Assembly: GCA_016490735.1 (NCBI GenBank)
Contig: JAEMWC010000345.1
Location: 362,501-426,500 of the forward strand
Direction of reading: 5' to 3'
Origin: Pachyseris speciosa
Taxonomy: Eukaryota > Cnidaria > Anthozoa > Scleractinia > Pachyseridae
DNA length: 64,000 nucleotides
Under the pieces are notes generated by a model that was not told the DNA's origin, ran no database searches, and saw nothing but the letters and a program-made list of their open reading frames with translations. Below, in pieces: positions 31,866-45,083 of this stretch; positions within the stretch are counted from its first letter, which is position 1, and every line of letters starts with the position of its first letter. A program made the position numbers and the translations under genes.

Positions 31866-32305
31866 GATTTTTCAGAAAGTGATTCAGTCAAAATCACGAT
31901 ATCGTCCACGTTTTTTGGTACCAAAACTGTCTTGTCTCTCGATATGAAAATAATAGAATCATTTCTCATCGTTCAAGAATAACTTGATAGTTATTGCAAT
32001 TTTTATAAAGTCAAACTGAAAGCTAATTTAAGAATTACAGACAGATCTGAACGAATTTGAAATCGGTTATCTTTGTTTTTCATTTTTCAGAAAGTGAATC
32101 AGTCACGTTATCGTCACGTTTTTTTGGCACCAAAATTGTATTGTCTCTCGATATGAAGTTATGAGAATGTCGGAGTTTTGTCATCGTTCAAGAATATTTT
32201 GATAGCTGGAGCAATTTTATACAGTCATACTGAAAACTAATTCATGAATTACAGACAGAGGATTTGAAGAAATTTGTAATCGGTTCTAGTCTTTGTTTTC
32301 GTTGG
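31866..32305. repeat. Diverged tandem duplication, about 217-bp unit
   Basis: TTTTTCAGAAAGTGATTCAG at about 31867 and TTTTTCAGAAAGTGAATCAG at about 32085 start two units that share TTGTCTCTCGATATGAA and GAATTACAGACAGA. They are clearly older than the 283-bp pair. Confidence 0.7.
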
Positions 32306-32755
32306 AGTTTAAGTGATTAAGTGCTGAACTGAATTTGAGAATGGCATGTGTCTTCAAATTAACTCTTCATAGAGGAAGTAAACGATTTTGCATGAACAAA
32401 TTATCAGTCATCAAACTGATCTCTTAGACAACTGAATTGTTTCCCGTTTAAATAATACATATGAGAAGATCACAAACGACTTAAGTATCATGCTACAGAT
32501 TTCAAACATTAGGATTGCTTGCGACTGAAATAGAAACTGGAAGCAATTTACAATTGTTATTCAAGAAATTGACCTACAGGATTTTCCAGTGAGTAATTTA
32601 GAAGTGATTTTTGTTGTTTAATTGTTTGGCCTGTCATGGATACTTACAACTGCATCGTTTATGCAGTTTAATAATTATACGAATGTTAATGCAAATTGAG
32701 ATCAATTCTTTGACAAAACTGCTTTCTTTTCGATGGAGTTTTTGATTTGTCTTTG

Positions 32756-32960
32756 GATATAATTTGGCTCTTTATCGTTTATGCAAGATAACTGAAAAAT
32801 GTTGACAACTATTTTAAAGACAATATTCAGTTTAACGCACTTTGAATTGTTTTGCTTTTCGTGTTGTTTTGGGTCAGTATTTCGATATAATTTGGCTCTT
32901 TATCGTTTATGCAAGATAACTAGAAAAGGTTGGCCACTATTTTGAAGACAATTTTCTGTT
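32756..32960. repeat. Tandem duplication, about 128-bp unit
   Basis: GATATAATTTGGCTCTTTAT plus CGTTTATGCAAGATAACT occurs at 32756 and 32884, with diverged sequence between. Confidence 0.65.
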
Positions 32961-35900
32961 TCACGTAATTTTCTTGCTTTTGGTGTTTAAAAATCATTAG
33001 AAACTCGTGAAGGCCTCAATGAACACAGCCGACTTACCTAGAGAGGAAAGACTTTGTACTAACAGTGTGGAACCAATTGATATGTTGGTTTGTCGCCTGT
33101 ATTTACTTTCGCGTTTTACTTCATCAAGTGCATTTGTAAACCATAGTAATATCGTAATTTATTCATTGGACAAAATTTCGTTGTTAGCATCAGAAAGTTT
33201 GTATTGTCTCTCGAGAATAATTATTTTCCTTTGACTTGATTTTGGTTCTTGTGGTCTGTATAACGTTTACTTGTTACACATTTTCGATGAATTCAGCTTG
33301 AAACAACGAATTTCTTCAAAGAACTTAACCAGACACTGGGGTTTTATGATACGCTCTTAGTCTTAGCTGCTTAGTTCGGAGGAAAAGACCATTTCTACTG
33401 AACATTAGTGTAACACAGGACAAAAGAAATAAGATTCTAGACTCGGAAAATAACAAAAGACTTCAGTATCATTTTACAGTTTTCAATACTGGGAAAAACT
33501 TTTGTTTTAAAATTGTTTTGCTTGCGGTTGAAATAGAAAACAATTTACGATTGTCATTCAACAAATTGTTATTCAACAAAATACAGACAGAATATAGGAC
33601 AAAGCAATTGTTTTACGTACCAAAGTTTTATCACTTGCTACAAAGTTGGAAAATTTTAGTTTTTGGCGGGTGCAAAACGTTTACGCAACGTATTTTGCAA
33701 CATTTCTTTTAACGATTGTCCTGAGTTACCAAGGTCTTGTTATTTAAACCAACATGGCAAACTGTTAGAAATATCGAGGCTTGATTGAAAATAGTAGAAT
33801 TGTTGACCACTAGCTCTTTATTATTCTATCCAAAACATGGTTTCTTTTTCACTATCTCTAAACGTTTTCACAAAGCACAATTTCAAAGTTTGCCGTGTTG
33901 GTTTAAATTTCCTCCATGTATACATCACCTCGTGCAAGAAATTTTGAACTGAACTTGAACAATTTGAGGAGTTTGGCAACGCATTTGATATCAACTCAAT
34001 TTTTGTCGGTATAACCAAAACATTTTCTTACACGAGGTGGTGTTTTTTGGCGGGTTCAAGCTTTAATTGTTACTCCTTGAACGTTTTTTGTAATCAAAAA
34101 GTGTTCGAAAGGAGCCTTTTTAAAATGTTTGCCAAAATTGTTGCCAGGGGAAACGCTGTGCAAATTTCATCAAATTTTCCCGCCAAAAGACTTAGTATAT
34201 ACAGGGAGAGAAATTTTATCACACCTTTTAATTAGATAACTGATTTTTACTTAATTAATTAACTTATTACAGGAGCATTGTAAATATAATTGAGATATTT
34301 AAGAGAGTAATAAAAGAATACAATGAAATGGAAGCAAATCTGTTTTAATCTTTATTGCCGTTGACTGCTTTAAGTAATATTCCTTATTCTACAACTTTAA
34401 GTACATAATAACAATGAAAAAGTTTCCTTTGCAAGAGAAAAGAAAATTTAAAAAAAAATGGCGCATGCGTATTTTGAGCGCCCTTATTTTTTCTAAGTCT
34501 TTTGGCGGGAAAATTGGAGCCATTTAACCAGGGGTTACCATCACAAAAATTTCGCGCAAAAGTTTGAATGAAGATTAAATACAAACTTGAAAACGCTGGA
34601 AATAAGCCTTTAATTAACTATTTCGACATGGAATTGATTGTCATAACAACTTCTAGCTGCCATTTGCTTGGTAACTTGGAAAAAATGAAATAAAATCTTC
34701 TGAGCGAATATTCAAAATTTCAGTTTCAACTGTTGCTTATGATGAATAATCATGAAAACATTTGTTTACGATTGTTTTGTACTTGAGAAAATGTCTGTTG
34801 GTTTAGAACGCACGTTTTAATCTGCTTCGTCTTTACAGTCTTTATAACCTTATCAAAACTTTTCGAATTTTCTGCAAATATGGAAGTTTGCAAGAAAAAA
34901 GCATGCGAAGCTCGAAAGAAAAACAGTTTGTTGTGGCAGATACAGTGCAACACAGATATACCTAACAAACTTGACAACGAAATCCGAAATGAAGCGTAAA
35001 ATAACCGAACAAAGTGCTTATATACTGCTAAGTTTGAATTCAACATGGAAAAGACAATCAAGACACTGTAAATACAAAATCACAGTAAAAAACCCTTTCG
35101 AAAACTGAGAAACGGCAAAAATTTGGACTCGAAATGTGTATCAGAGTTGTTTTTCCCAGAGACAAGCATTTCTTTGAAATTCAACGCCACTATTTCCTTG
35201 ACAAATGAATTGTCTTTTTCTCTAAATGAAAACAATTAGATGATATGGAGCAGTTTTCCGTGATTTCTTAACACCAACACCAACATCAAAGCAGTTTCAG
35301 TGAATCCCGCACAACTTAAAATCGTTTCTTGAATGCAAACTAATGTAATATTATGAACAAAACATGCCTCAACTCTAGCGTCCTCGTGCTTACTAAAACC
35401 GACAAACAAAAATAATACTGAAAACAAATCCTCGGAAATGATCAAATACCTTTTAAGAATGCTGGTAAAACATGGCTTCTAACGGGTATCGATCATTTGA
35501 AAACAAGATTTCCGCACTAACTCTGATTTTATTCATGCCGCAAAAAGTTGTCAATATACGATAAACAGAAATCCATGAATGGTGATATGTGAATAAATAA
35601 ACGAAAAATTGGCTCTAAACAGGAATCCTGTTTTCCGTGCCATTTTATACCTCTCTGAAATTGCTCGTCCTTTGACCGAACACCTAAATAATTTAATAGC
35701 AAATCGATTAGCAAATCTAAATCATTTCAAATGCCTTCTGTGTCTCTTGCTAATAGCATTCTTTGATTCAATTTTGTAATATTGTCCATCTGGTTTTTGA
35801 AACCTTTTGAAGTCGAAACAGCGAAATAAAGATTTCCAATAGAAAGTATTGTTGACGAATCATTGGAAAAAGATTGGAAAAAGATTGGAAAAAGTTTGAA

Positions 35901-38417
35901 ACAGGAATTCGTTCAGAAATGACAAAAATTGCCCCCTTCGATTTACTTACTGAAAACCGTGTTCTACAAGAAGTAATGGCTCAGTAGTTCACGTATTACG
36001 AGTCTTATAATAAAAATCCTTACTAGATTTTGACGACGACGACGACGACGACGGGCATTATTTTCAGTAAACGGGTGTGGGCTATCGTTGCTTTGACAAC
36101 AAATCTAGTTTCCTTGCATCGCAACAGACTATGATCATTCGTTTACAAGTTGATGTAGTATAAAGACAATCGACGTAGTCCCTTACCCAAACCTTTTATC
36201 TCAAAAGTGGCACTCCAAAGTAGCCAGGAAGAAAATTTTCCTATCCTCCAGAACAGCACATTTTCCCAAAACAGCCAAACATTATACCTGCAATTTCTTT
36301 GAACATTCATCCCCGTATTGACAATTGCTGCTACAAATCTAGAGTGAAACTAAGATGCAGACACATCTTTTATTTTCGTTGAATGAGCACAAAAATTCAG
36401 TTTACCGAAGAAACAAATCATACTAGTAATGGAAATTGACGAAATTTTACAACATTCTCTTATTTATCTGTTTTTTTTTCTTCAATTCTCTTATGCCAGT
36501 TAGGAGAATTTTTGTTTTTATTTAAGAACTCTAATCTCTCTTCAAAATTTGATAAGAATTCTATCGAACAACCAGATTCATAATTTCTTTTTTGAACAAC
36601 CAGATTCATAGCTACAACACCAGGCACTCAGTGTTTCCTTTTTACCATACCGCTGAGCAAAACTAAAACAATTTTCACTTAATTTACAGATCACCAGTTC
36701 ATCCTCTCTTACTTCTTTTCAGAAAAAAAAAGATAAAAGAATTCTTAATCAGTAATTATTAACTTCTGAAACTGTAATCTTTGATTGATGTTTTCTCTCT
36801 TCTTTCCTCCTAGATTTGTATTTCTTCAAATTAATTTCGACCATCTTGAATCTTGGAAAAAGCCCAAACTTCCACAAACCCGTGCTTGTTTTAGGGTTAT
36901 TTGCTATAAGTGCAGCAAAACAATGGCCTTTGATCCTCAAAGAAAATCTGCTTTTGCCATCCTTAATCAAAAATAGAGAAAATTTAACTTGAAACAGAGA
37001 CTGCCTTCGCTTTTCAACGAATGATGGTTTGAATCTCAACGAAATCACCTAGCAGTTAAAAACAGACAATTGAAAAATTGTTTGGCAGTAAAAATAAACT
37101 GAAACCGAATACAGACACGTCACTTCACCACAAAGAAAAATTCGCAATCTTGATACTTAAACTTGAACTCTGATAAATTTCAATCAAAGAGAAAATTCCT
37201 GGGATTTCAATCCTTTTCTTGCCGAAAATATGAGAAACCAGAGAGAATTCAACAGATGAAGCTTAAAACGGCATTCGAATTTAACTGAAACATGAAACCT
37301 TGTACTGAAAAATGGCAAAAATAATCTAATGACAAAACAGCTAGATATTAGCAGGAAAAAAAAAACCATTGACAAGTAGCTAGACTCCTCTGATATTTCC
37401 TAATCCAATAATATTTCTAAGACAGCATTGGTCTGACATTTTCATTGAAATCCAAAATACTACCCTCATTTTCTCTTGCTTTGAGCTAACAACAGAATCT
37501 GGTGCGGTGTAACAGTTTCACTGAGAAGATCAAAGAGAACTCTTTCCTTGGCAAAACCCGTAGCGAAAAGAGATTATCAGGGAAAAGCACTGATTCAAAA
37601 TTATGATTTTTAATCATAACGGGCGATCGAACATTGTTCATTGTACCGAAAAGATAACGGTATACCGTTTTGGCAAGTTTACTGACCCACAAGAAGATCA
37701 AAGTGAAGTGAAACGGATACATTGGAGTACAATGTCAGAGATAAATCGTTTTGCAGTCTGAAAACTGCCAAATAGACAAAATTCCTATGAAAACCATCTA
37801 AAAGCTGGGCTTTTCTTTTCTCGGAAAACCGTGAAATTACTTTTGCTAATTTTGAGAAAAAATATCCGGATAACAAAGAGATTAGCCGTTGATTTCACTG
37901 AACAAGCTTATACTTCCTTAAAAGTTTCTTTACTGGCAAATTGGCATATAGGTTCTACAAGAAAACGTTTAACAGCTTCAGAAATAAAGGGGCCATGTTA
38001 GCAACCTTTAATATTGATCTAGCAAGCCAAAACAGACATTTGTATTGATGGAAAGCAAAAACTACAGGTCAGATTTGATTAAAAATGCTATATTAGTGAT
38101 TTAAAACTATAATGAGCGCCATCAGCCATGGATTTGATCGGATGGAAAACTATTGTAACTTGTAGTCGATCCACTGTTTCTAAGTTTTCCATCGTGTCTA
38201 GCAAAAATCATACACTGTTTGCTTGTTCTTCAGTGATTTAACTTGATAAATTTCTTTAGAATGTATAAAAATGTTCTTAGTGCTAATTTTACCTGAATTT
38301 ACACCCCAATATTTACACGAGCAATCACCCCCTTAATTTCTTCTTTTGCAAAAACTCGCAATCAGAAACTCAGGAATATCCGCCGGTCTTGGATGTAACA
38401 CAAGAAGTGTAACTAAT
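32961..38417. other. AT-rich gene-poor stretch
   Basis: No gene recognised in 5.4 kb. Items seen: a TTTTGGCGGG(A/T) word at about 33662, 34045 and 34499, inverted at 34181, with CCCGCCAAAAGACTTAG and CTAAGTCTTTTGGCGGG forming an inverted pair 34181-34513; a (GAC)7 microsatellite at 36032-36053; and three ATTGGAAAAAG units near 35870. Confidence 0.45.
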
Positions 38418-38565
38418 CTGCAAGTCTGCAAGTCTGCAAGTCTGCGAGCCGGAGCCTCGAGCCGGAGCCTCGAGCCGCGAGCCTCTCTTTGAGAGCGGCT
38501 TTTTTTTTTAAAGTAAATATTTCCTCGTGTGTTTATCTTACATTTTTAGCCTTTTCTTCTTTTAG

Positions 38566-38648
38566 ATAAAGCACCTGAACAATTTCTAGCTTGCGGTCAT
38601 CAAGATGATGGCTTCGCTATCGGGCCGATCAATTTGCACAATATTTAA
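38566..38648 (+). other. Terminal-exon-like segment inside a TIR element
   Basis: A pyrimidine-rich CTTTTCTTCTTTTAG acceptor precedes a frame reading KAPEQFLACGHQDDGFAIGP then INLHNI and TAA at 38646-38648. AATAAA follows at 38694. This has all elements of a 3' exon. Its place between the inverted ends at 38418 and 39434 raises the possibility of a captured host exon. Only 27 codons, so chance is not excluded. Confidence 0.28.
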
Positions 38649-38886
38649 GCAATGTATGTTAGAGAAATCTTTTCCTAAGGCAGGAAATCAGTGCAATAAA
38701 TACAAATAAGAAGGAATATACTTGTCAGTAAATATATAACAGATTGGTAGTTAGACAAAGGACAAACAAAATTGAACTCGTGATACAGTCATAGCCAGCA
38801 ATAGTTATTCGAAAAATTAGGGGTCCGAAGTACAGCCTTTCAGCGTCCATCCCCTCAAAATGCCAGGTTTTCAGCCTAAGATCGCC

Positions 38887-39106
38887 CAATCTCGTACCCA
38901 GAGTTCTCAAGCTCTTTGGTCAGCGGTAAGTAGCCAGGAGGGACTCTGGGATAATGGAAAAAAATCAATTTTTTGATTGGCTGGCTCTTAACGGCTTCCG
39001 TTGTTTCACCCCAGATTTTCTGGGAAAATGGTGGTCCATTATCCCAGAGTCTCTTCGGGCGTCCACCCGCTGACCAAACAGTTCGAGGACTCTGGGTACG
39101 AGATTG
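38887..39106. mobile_element. 220-bp foldback element, CTCGTTCCCAG family
   Basis: CAATCTCGTACCCAGAG and TTTGGTCAGCGG on the left pair with CCGCTGACCAAA and CTCTGGGTACGAGATTG on the right. GACTCTGGGATAATGG and CCATTATCCCAGAGTC form an inner pair. Target duplication AAGATCGCC, 38878-38886 and 39107-39115. Confidence 0.78.
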
Positions 39107-39510
39107 AAGATCGCCTAAGATGACTTCCAAATTAAAGGCGATCCGGCGGAAACAATTTGGATAGTTTGGTAGACTTTTTGGATGCAAACCCTGATTTTTA
39201 CTGTCATGAAGCTTAACATCACACAGCGTTTTAGAAGTCACTGAGAAAACAGGACTGAAAATACAGCAATAAAGAGGGTACGTTACTCAAGAATTTTTAA
39301 AGGGCCATGTCTGTAGGTCACACAAATCCAATAATAAATACCAAATACGGACATGCCTTTTTTTGGATTGTTTTCCCCGAATCATTTTGGGGCTCGCAAA
39401 AAGAGGCTCGAGGCTCCAGCTCACAGACTCGCAGAATAGCCTTCCCTTAACACGAGTAATCGTGTCATTCTACTAAAAAAGAGTTTACAAATCCTTCTTA
39501 TCCTTATTAA

Positions 39511-39992
39511 AGTGCACATGAATCGAAATTTCAAAGCCAGTTTTTTTGTCCAATATGAAAATTAGTGTTTTAAGAAACATTTCAAATTTTTCTCAAAACA
39601 TTTTGAGGGGAACTTATTTCAAAATGCGGCGAAAGTTGGGCCTTTCTCACTAAAGTTTAGACAAAGACCTGGGGTCTGGTGAAATACCCGTGGAATAAAA
39701 ATGTTGGAAAACTACCAAGATTCACTACCAGGGCCGCCAGCTGCGCAACACTTTCCAGGTTTAAGGTATTTAGCCTTCTCAGTCATGTTTCACGCCTGAA
39801 CATTACACACGAATGACGTCACAGAGAACTTTTGGCCGCGCACAAACTGTCTCAAATTTCAGGCCACGGCGGGAATTTTGGAACCCCTACAAATGGTGAA
39901 TCCTTGTCACGAAAAGGGGCTAAACGACTGAAAATGAAACATGGGGTTTATAAGTTATCTAAAAATGTAAAACAAATTGATTCGTGTGCACT
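39511..39992. mobile_element. 482-bp element flanked by TTAA
   Basis: AGTGCACATGAATC and GATTCGTGTGCACT are inverted ends (one mismatch), each directly abutting TTAA (39507-39510 and 39993-39996). TTAA duplication is the piggyBac signature, although the ends lack the usual CCC start. Non-coding interior. Confidence 0.55.
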
Positions 39993-39996
39993 TTAA

Positions 39997-42321
39997 GCAA
40001 TAAAGAAAGCGCACCAAATGAGTTTTTCGAAAATCTGCAAGAGTTTGAGGTTCTTTTTGTGGTCCTAAAATGTTGCCATGGTGACAGCTTGGACGATAAT
40101 ACTAGACTCTATGCACCCAATCGGTTTTCCGCTTGATCAAAATTACGATTTTGTAATATTTCAACGTTTCGCACAAGCACATAACATTTAGAAAACCTTT
40201 TGAGCCTACTTGAAAACTAATTTCTGCGTAAAGAAAAAACTTGTACCGACTCAACCTTCAGCTTCTTCACAAAAGGAGAAAACGTAATATTTACACGAGC
40301 AATAACAAATCATTTTCAAGCTTTTCATTACTCAAACTCTACCTTGGAAAATTGGGGTAACGTTTTCACAAAAACCCAGAAAAATGTTGTTGCAAAGACT
40401 GACAAAATTTACACTAGATACAAATAAGACAATTTGATTCGGAAGAGCATTCATCCTTGACACTTTTTTCATAAGAAATTATTATGAGGGTTTACCTCAC
40501 AACTATCTGAAAATGAACTAAGGTAAATTTCAAAATCCATCATCGAAAAGCCGGCATTTGGATTGAAAGACAGAAACCAGACGGTTTAAATCGTGCAAGA
40601 TCAAGGGAAATCGTGTATGATAGTGAATTAACAGCTTCTTTAAGCATCTGATAAGATGTCCCGATTTGTCGGTGAGTTTCGTTTTGATTGTGCAGACTTT
40701 AAAAAAGTGATTGATAAAGTTGATCTGCTTTAATCCCAAATATTTCCACTGCTTGATGGCATCGATCAAAGTTCTTCGCACACTGTACGTTTGCTTTTTC
40801 AAAAGTTCAACTTAGAGTACTACACCCCAAATCGATCCCGATTCGCCTGCACTTGCCTTGTGCAGGTCTCGCGTTGAAAACTACCTAAATACTTGACTAA
40901 TGTACATCAGCTGTCGATAACAAACTCTTCAAGTGAAAATACAGTTGAACCGCAAAACTTTTCGCATTTTCAGAAAAAAAAATATATGAACGCACTATAA
41001 AATTTCTCGGCTTAGCTTTCATTCTATATCTCCTAAATCCTCCGGTGGTACTGAATTTAAATCGTTGTAACAAAGAGTTCGATATATCTGAGGTTGCACT
41101 GTATCGTGAAAATGAAAATTTGATTTGTTGGAATTCGGTTGTTGCGCAAAAAAAGGAATAGCAAAATTACCATATTTACCCATGGCAGTGAGGCCGTACA
41201 CGCGTCTCAGTCGCGCACATGGCCACATTTGTAACCAATCACTAAGCGCCGCCTGTTTCCGCATATCAGCCGCGCGTTTAACGATGTGGAACAGTGGAAC
41301 CTCGTGTTATATCTTTTCTAAAAAGTGGCCGCCTCTGCTATGATTTTTTCTTTGTGTGGCCCAAACATTTTTTTTGGACAAACGAACAAATTTTTGTGGC
41401 TCAATCATGTCATCCAAAAACTATGTCAATTTGGTCACCTCTTGAATGCGACTTACGACCTCTTCTTGGTGTCTAAATATAAACTGCATGTAATCAAACC
41501 ACACAAAACTGAAGGTGGCATACCGTATATAGATATCACAACCTAACTTAAAAATCTATCTGGTAAGTGTTCATAAAGTGTTTGCAATCCAATTCAAAAG
41601 TTCTGACTTTCCGCTTGCATCCTGTTTTTCGCTTAGTACATGTAGTCTTTCAGAATTTGACACTCCACAGTCCCATGTTAATATATGTTCATATGGCCAA
41701 AATTTCATGGCCCGTCGGTGGCTGCATTTAACTTCCAAGCTCCTATATCAATTTGAATATTCTCATCATTGTGCTGCGCAAATTTGCTCTAGTTCTAGTT
41801 CGGAGAATTTATTTGATCATCAAGATATTTCATCTTCGGTGTTAATTTCCTTTATTCTCGAGGCCTGTATGTTTTAACAAAAACTAACATTGCAAAGAAA
41901 CATTTGCCGGACAGTTTTTTGCGCATAGAGCATTACAGAGGTTCCACTGTTTGCATGCAATTGTTCAATCATACCTTGCATTGCGCTAGGTTTCGCTTGC
42001 ACCAGAGAACAGCCTAGCACCCTAATTCAGTATTTAAATTTACCGTTTTCTGTCAAAAGTTGTGGCCTGACCATGGGTGAATACGGTAATCTGTATTCTT
42101 ACTTAAATACGTTTTTCTACCTCTTGACATTTGCCGAGGCGATCTTTTTTCTTGCTTGATACTGATGTTTGAAGACTCCTTACACAGTGTTGTATCAGTC
42201 ATGGTCTGCCAGATCCTGTATCAAAATAAAGTGTATACCAAAGCACATCAGTAACTGCAAATCGAATGGCAGAGTTTCATTCAATTACAATTATTCTTTA
42301 GATTCTTTTAAGGAACCCTAA
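39997..42321. other. No gene recognised
   Basis: 2.3 kb of AT-rich sequence with a somewhat GC-richer island at 41180-41290. Small frames without family resemblance on both strands. Confidence 0.4.
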
Positions 42322-42688
42322 CCCGCACGGGGGGAGGGGGGTACTAGAAAATTTAATACGGGGAGGCTCCGTCCCAAGGTCCGACCCCTTACCCTTTTAT
42401 ATACCATTTTTGACAGAAAAGGCACCCCTTTGGTATACCTTCCATTGACAAATGGTACCCCTTTCATATACCTTCCACTGGAACAGTACAGTCATAAGGT
42501 ATTTGTGTTCGAAATATTTAATGAAAGGCCCTTTTAAATACCTAAATGACAGGTTTCCCTCCCCCTTTCATATACTTCGACTCGTGGATTCCCTACGCTT
42601 TCATATACCTGAAGCGTGAAAAAGGTACCCCTTTCGGGCGGAGCCTCCTCGTATAGGCCATTATAGGGAGTAACCCCCCGGCCCGGGT
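42322..42688. repeat. 367-bp G/C-tipped repeat with TATACC units
   Basis: Starts CCGCACGGGGGGAGGGGGGT and ends GAGTAACCCCCCGGCCCGGG, loosely inverted. The interior repeats TATACCTTCCA(T/C)TG and GGTACCCCTTT several times. It resembles the 3818-4222 family in design (G-rich tips, internal short direct repeats) but not in sequence. A truncated copy is at 28374. Confidence 0.65.
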
Positions 42689-43127
42689 TGGAAACTAAGA
42701 ATTAGAAACTGATGCCACTTTCAAAAGAAGTGTTCAACAAGTCCTTTCGTGTTAGTTGCCGTCAGTTTTTTCTGGGGGTGAGCATGGTACCAAATGGAAA
42801 GATTGTAAATCAGAAAATCCTCATTCTCCGCATCAATTCTTAAACGAAACGTTATTGTTTTTACACCCCCGTCCATTTAACTTTGCTTTGTGTTTCGTAA
42901 GAATAGAATGCGCTGCCATTGAACAAAACCCCACGCATTCGGCGTTTCCCGGTCTCTCTTTCCCCTCCTCTTGTGATACATGTATCACAAAAAAAGGTAA
43001 CAAAAAAAAAAAAACCGACTGTTTTGTGATCTGACTACTTCACCAAATTCTCTGTTGCGTTTTAGAAGAAACATAGAAACAGCTCTATGGGATGCGTTTG
43101 TAACAAACACGATCAGACTAAACTCAC

Positions 43128-43199
43128 CGTTGTAGCATTATGTTGGTCTTGAAGTTGACAGTACCACCCAATGTTTTCCACTCCGTGCCTGGGATTCAC
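43128..43199 (-). CDS. Exon candidate 3 of a minus-strand gene
   Basis: 72 bp between a CTTTCTCTTAAG acceptor and GTGAGT donor, open in phase 0 (VNPRHGVENIGWYCQLQDQH...). Phase 1, needed after the 43752-43821 exon, meets TAA near its end (GESQARSGKHWVVLSTSRPT then stop). So either it is the last coding exon or an intermediate exon is missing. Family unknown. Confidence 0.32.
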
Positions 43200-43751
43200 C
43201 TTAAGAGAAAGAACAATGGTACAAATATCTGTTAGGTAAAGTCTATATAGTAATAGTACACAATAATAGTAGGTGGTTTTCACGGCGGACATGCTAATAG
43301 TCAGCAAAATAAGATTTTCACTCAAGGAATAAAACTGCCGTGAACACCACTAATGTAATAGACACAGAATCAGTGATTAGAACAGTAAATCTTTAGGGGG
43401 ACAGGGACGATCCAGTCGATCCACTGCGTCAATTCTTAAAAAAACGCTATCCTGTTTCTGCCCAAACTGAAGAGAAGTATTTCTAAGCTCTACTGGATGA
43501 GATGCAACACCATCACAGGGTGCCCAGCATGGATACACAAGATACCCAACAGGCAGTGACTTCCCCCCCCCCCTCTCCCCGCCCCCTTTTCGTCCCTTGC
43601 TTCCCAGGTGGAAGTTAATGACTATTCTTAGACATACGGCCAGTGAAAAGTTTTACCGAGAAACAGTTTTATGCCTTTGAGTCCAAACAAAAATCTGCTT
43701 CATTGGTTATGTTACTATAATAAAAGCTTCCAAACACCAAAAAAAACTCAC

Positions 43752-43821
43752 CTCCAGCCAAAAGCCCATTGCGTGGTATATTTTCCCTCGAGTTCAGATC
43801 AAATGCGTACAAAGCTTGTCC
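43752..43821 (-). CDS. Exon candidate 2 of a minus-strand gene
   Basis: 70-bp segment from a CAATTTTAG acceptor to a GTGAGT donor. Only phase 0 is open: GQALYAFDLNSRENIPRNGL then LAG, leaving one base. It follows 45084-45116 in phase. No family recognised. Confidence 0.4.
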
Positions 43822-44464
43822 CTAAAATTGAAAACACATTTGATTAGTTACAAAATACGGAGATAACTACTTACACGTATCTTGTCATGGAGATAACACT
43901 TCTTTGTCTTGTACATGTGCTGGAATAGGCCATGGGTGTTTAAAACATTTAAAAAAGAACCAAGAAATATTTCCATTGGAGATCAACCGGATTACAGAAT
44001 TTGTGGGGTACTGCTAGGAGTTATCCCCGTTTGTCTTAAGGAAACTTCAATCATGGGGAGTGGAGAAACATTACTGTCGACAGGGAATTGAAATTCTGTT
44101 TTGAGGAAAGCCTTATCGTCATTCAGTGTTCGTCATTCAACCATTATTTTGAGTGTGTGCGGTTTGGTGAACACCAACTGGCTTGTTAAAGGAGCCCAAA
44201 TGTAAAGGGCCCCTGTATGTTGTATCTCGCAAAATAATCAGATATGTGGGCATCTACTAAACTAAGTCGTCCGCCTTTTTCTTTTCTTTCTCGTGTGCGT
44301 ATGTTTTTTTGTCAACAATTGTCTTTTGTGGATGCGCTGTAATAAAAATCCCAAATTGCAAAATCACCAAGACGAGAAAAATGCTATTGATTTTGTTAAG
44401 AAATGATGATTTGTTTTACAAATATCAATAGATATCTACCACTGTAATGAAAACTTATAATTAG
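43822..44464. other. Intron between exon candidates, nothing else seen
   Basis: AT-rich spacer with no recognised repeat before the tandem array. Confidence 0.35.
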
Positions 44465-44860
44465 CACTTTCCTGTGGTGCTGTTTCAGTATACCCGTACA
44501 AGGTGGTTCTAACTTTTGAGTCTGGGGATGAAATCCTAAAGTGTAACCATTCAAATGAAAGCTACTGAGCAGTACTTTCCTGTGGTGCTGTTTATTATAC
44601 TGTACAAGGTGGTTCTACCTTTTGAGTCTGCGGACGAAATCCTACAGTGTGACCATTCAAATGAAAGCTACTGAGCAGTACTTTCCTGTGGTGCTGTTTA
44701 TTATACTGTACAAGGTGTTTCTAACTTTTGAGTCTGTGGATGAAATCCTTAAGTGTGACCATTCAAATGAAAGCTACTGAGCAGTACTTTCCTGTGGCCT
44801 GTGATGCTGTTGATAATGCTGTACAAGATCATACCAACTTTTGAGTAGTCGTGTTGTGTT
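44465..44860. repeat. Tandem repeat, period about 105 bp, 3.5 copies
   Basis: CATTCAAATGAAAGCTACTG recurs at 44549, 44654 and 44760, each with CTTTCCTGTGGTGCTGTTTA downstream. About two diverged units of the same family are at 56110-56345, 12 kb away. Confidence 0.85.
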
Positions 44861-45083
44861 TTGGCATATTTCACTAAGATGAAATTTGAAGTGGTTTGGG
44901 AAGTAAAATAATTCGTTCACAACTTTCCTCACCGGCCTTGTTTGTGAAGAAAACGTTTACCACCAGACGAAAACGTCTTTACTGAGCTAATACAGAGCCG
45001 AAAAACTACGCCATTGACTTCAATTACCAGTTTAACTTCATTAATTTCCGGATTAAAAGACATGAATTGTACACCAAAATTAC

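Larger units (their letters stand above)
38418..39434. mobile_element. 1.0-kb element with CTGCAAGTCTGCGAGCC inverted ends
   Basis: The left end has four CAAGTCTG-type units then GCGAGCCGGAGCCTCGAGCC. The right end, reverse-complemented, reads CTGCGAGTCTGTGAGCTGGA then GCCTCGAGCCTC. The element encloses an exon-like segment with poly(A) signal (38566-38699) and a foldback element (38887-39106). No transposase frame found. Confidence 0.6.

Noticed and set aside
44465..44860. CRISPR-like array
   Set aside because: Units of about 105 bp are contiguous without unique spacers, and the genome is eukaryotic.
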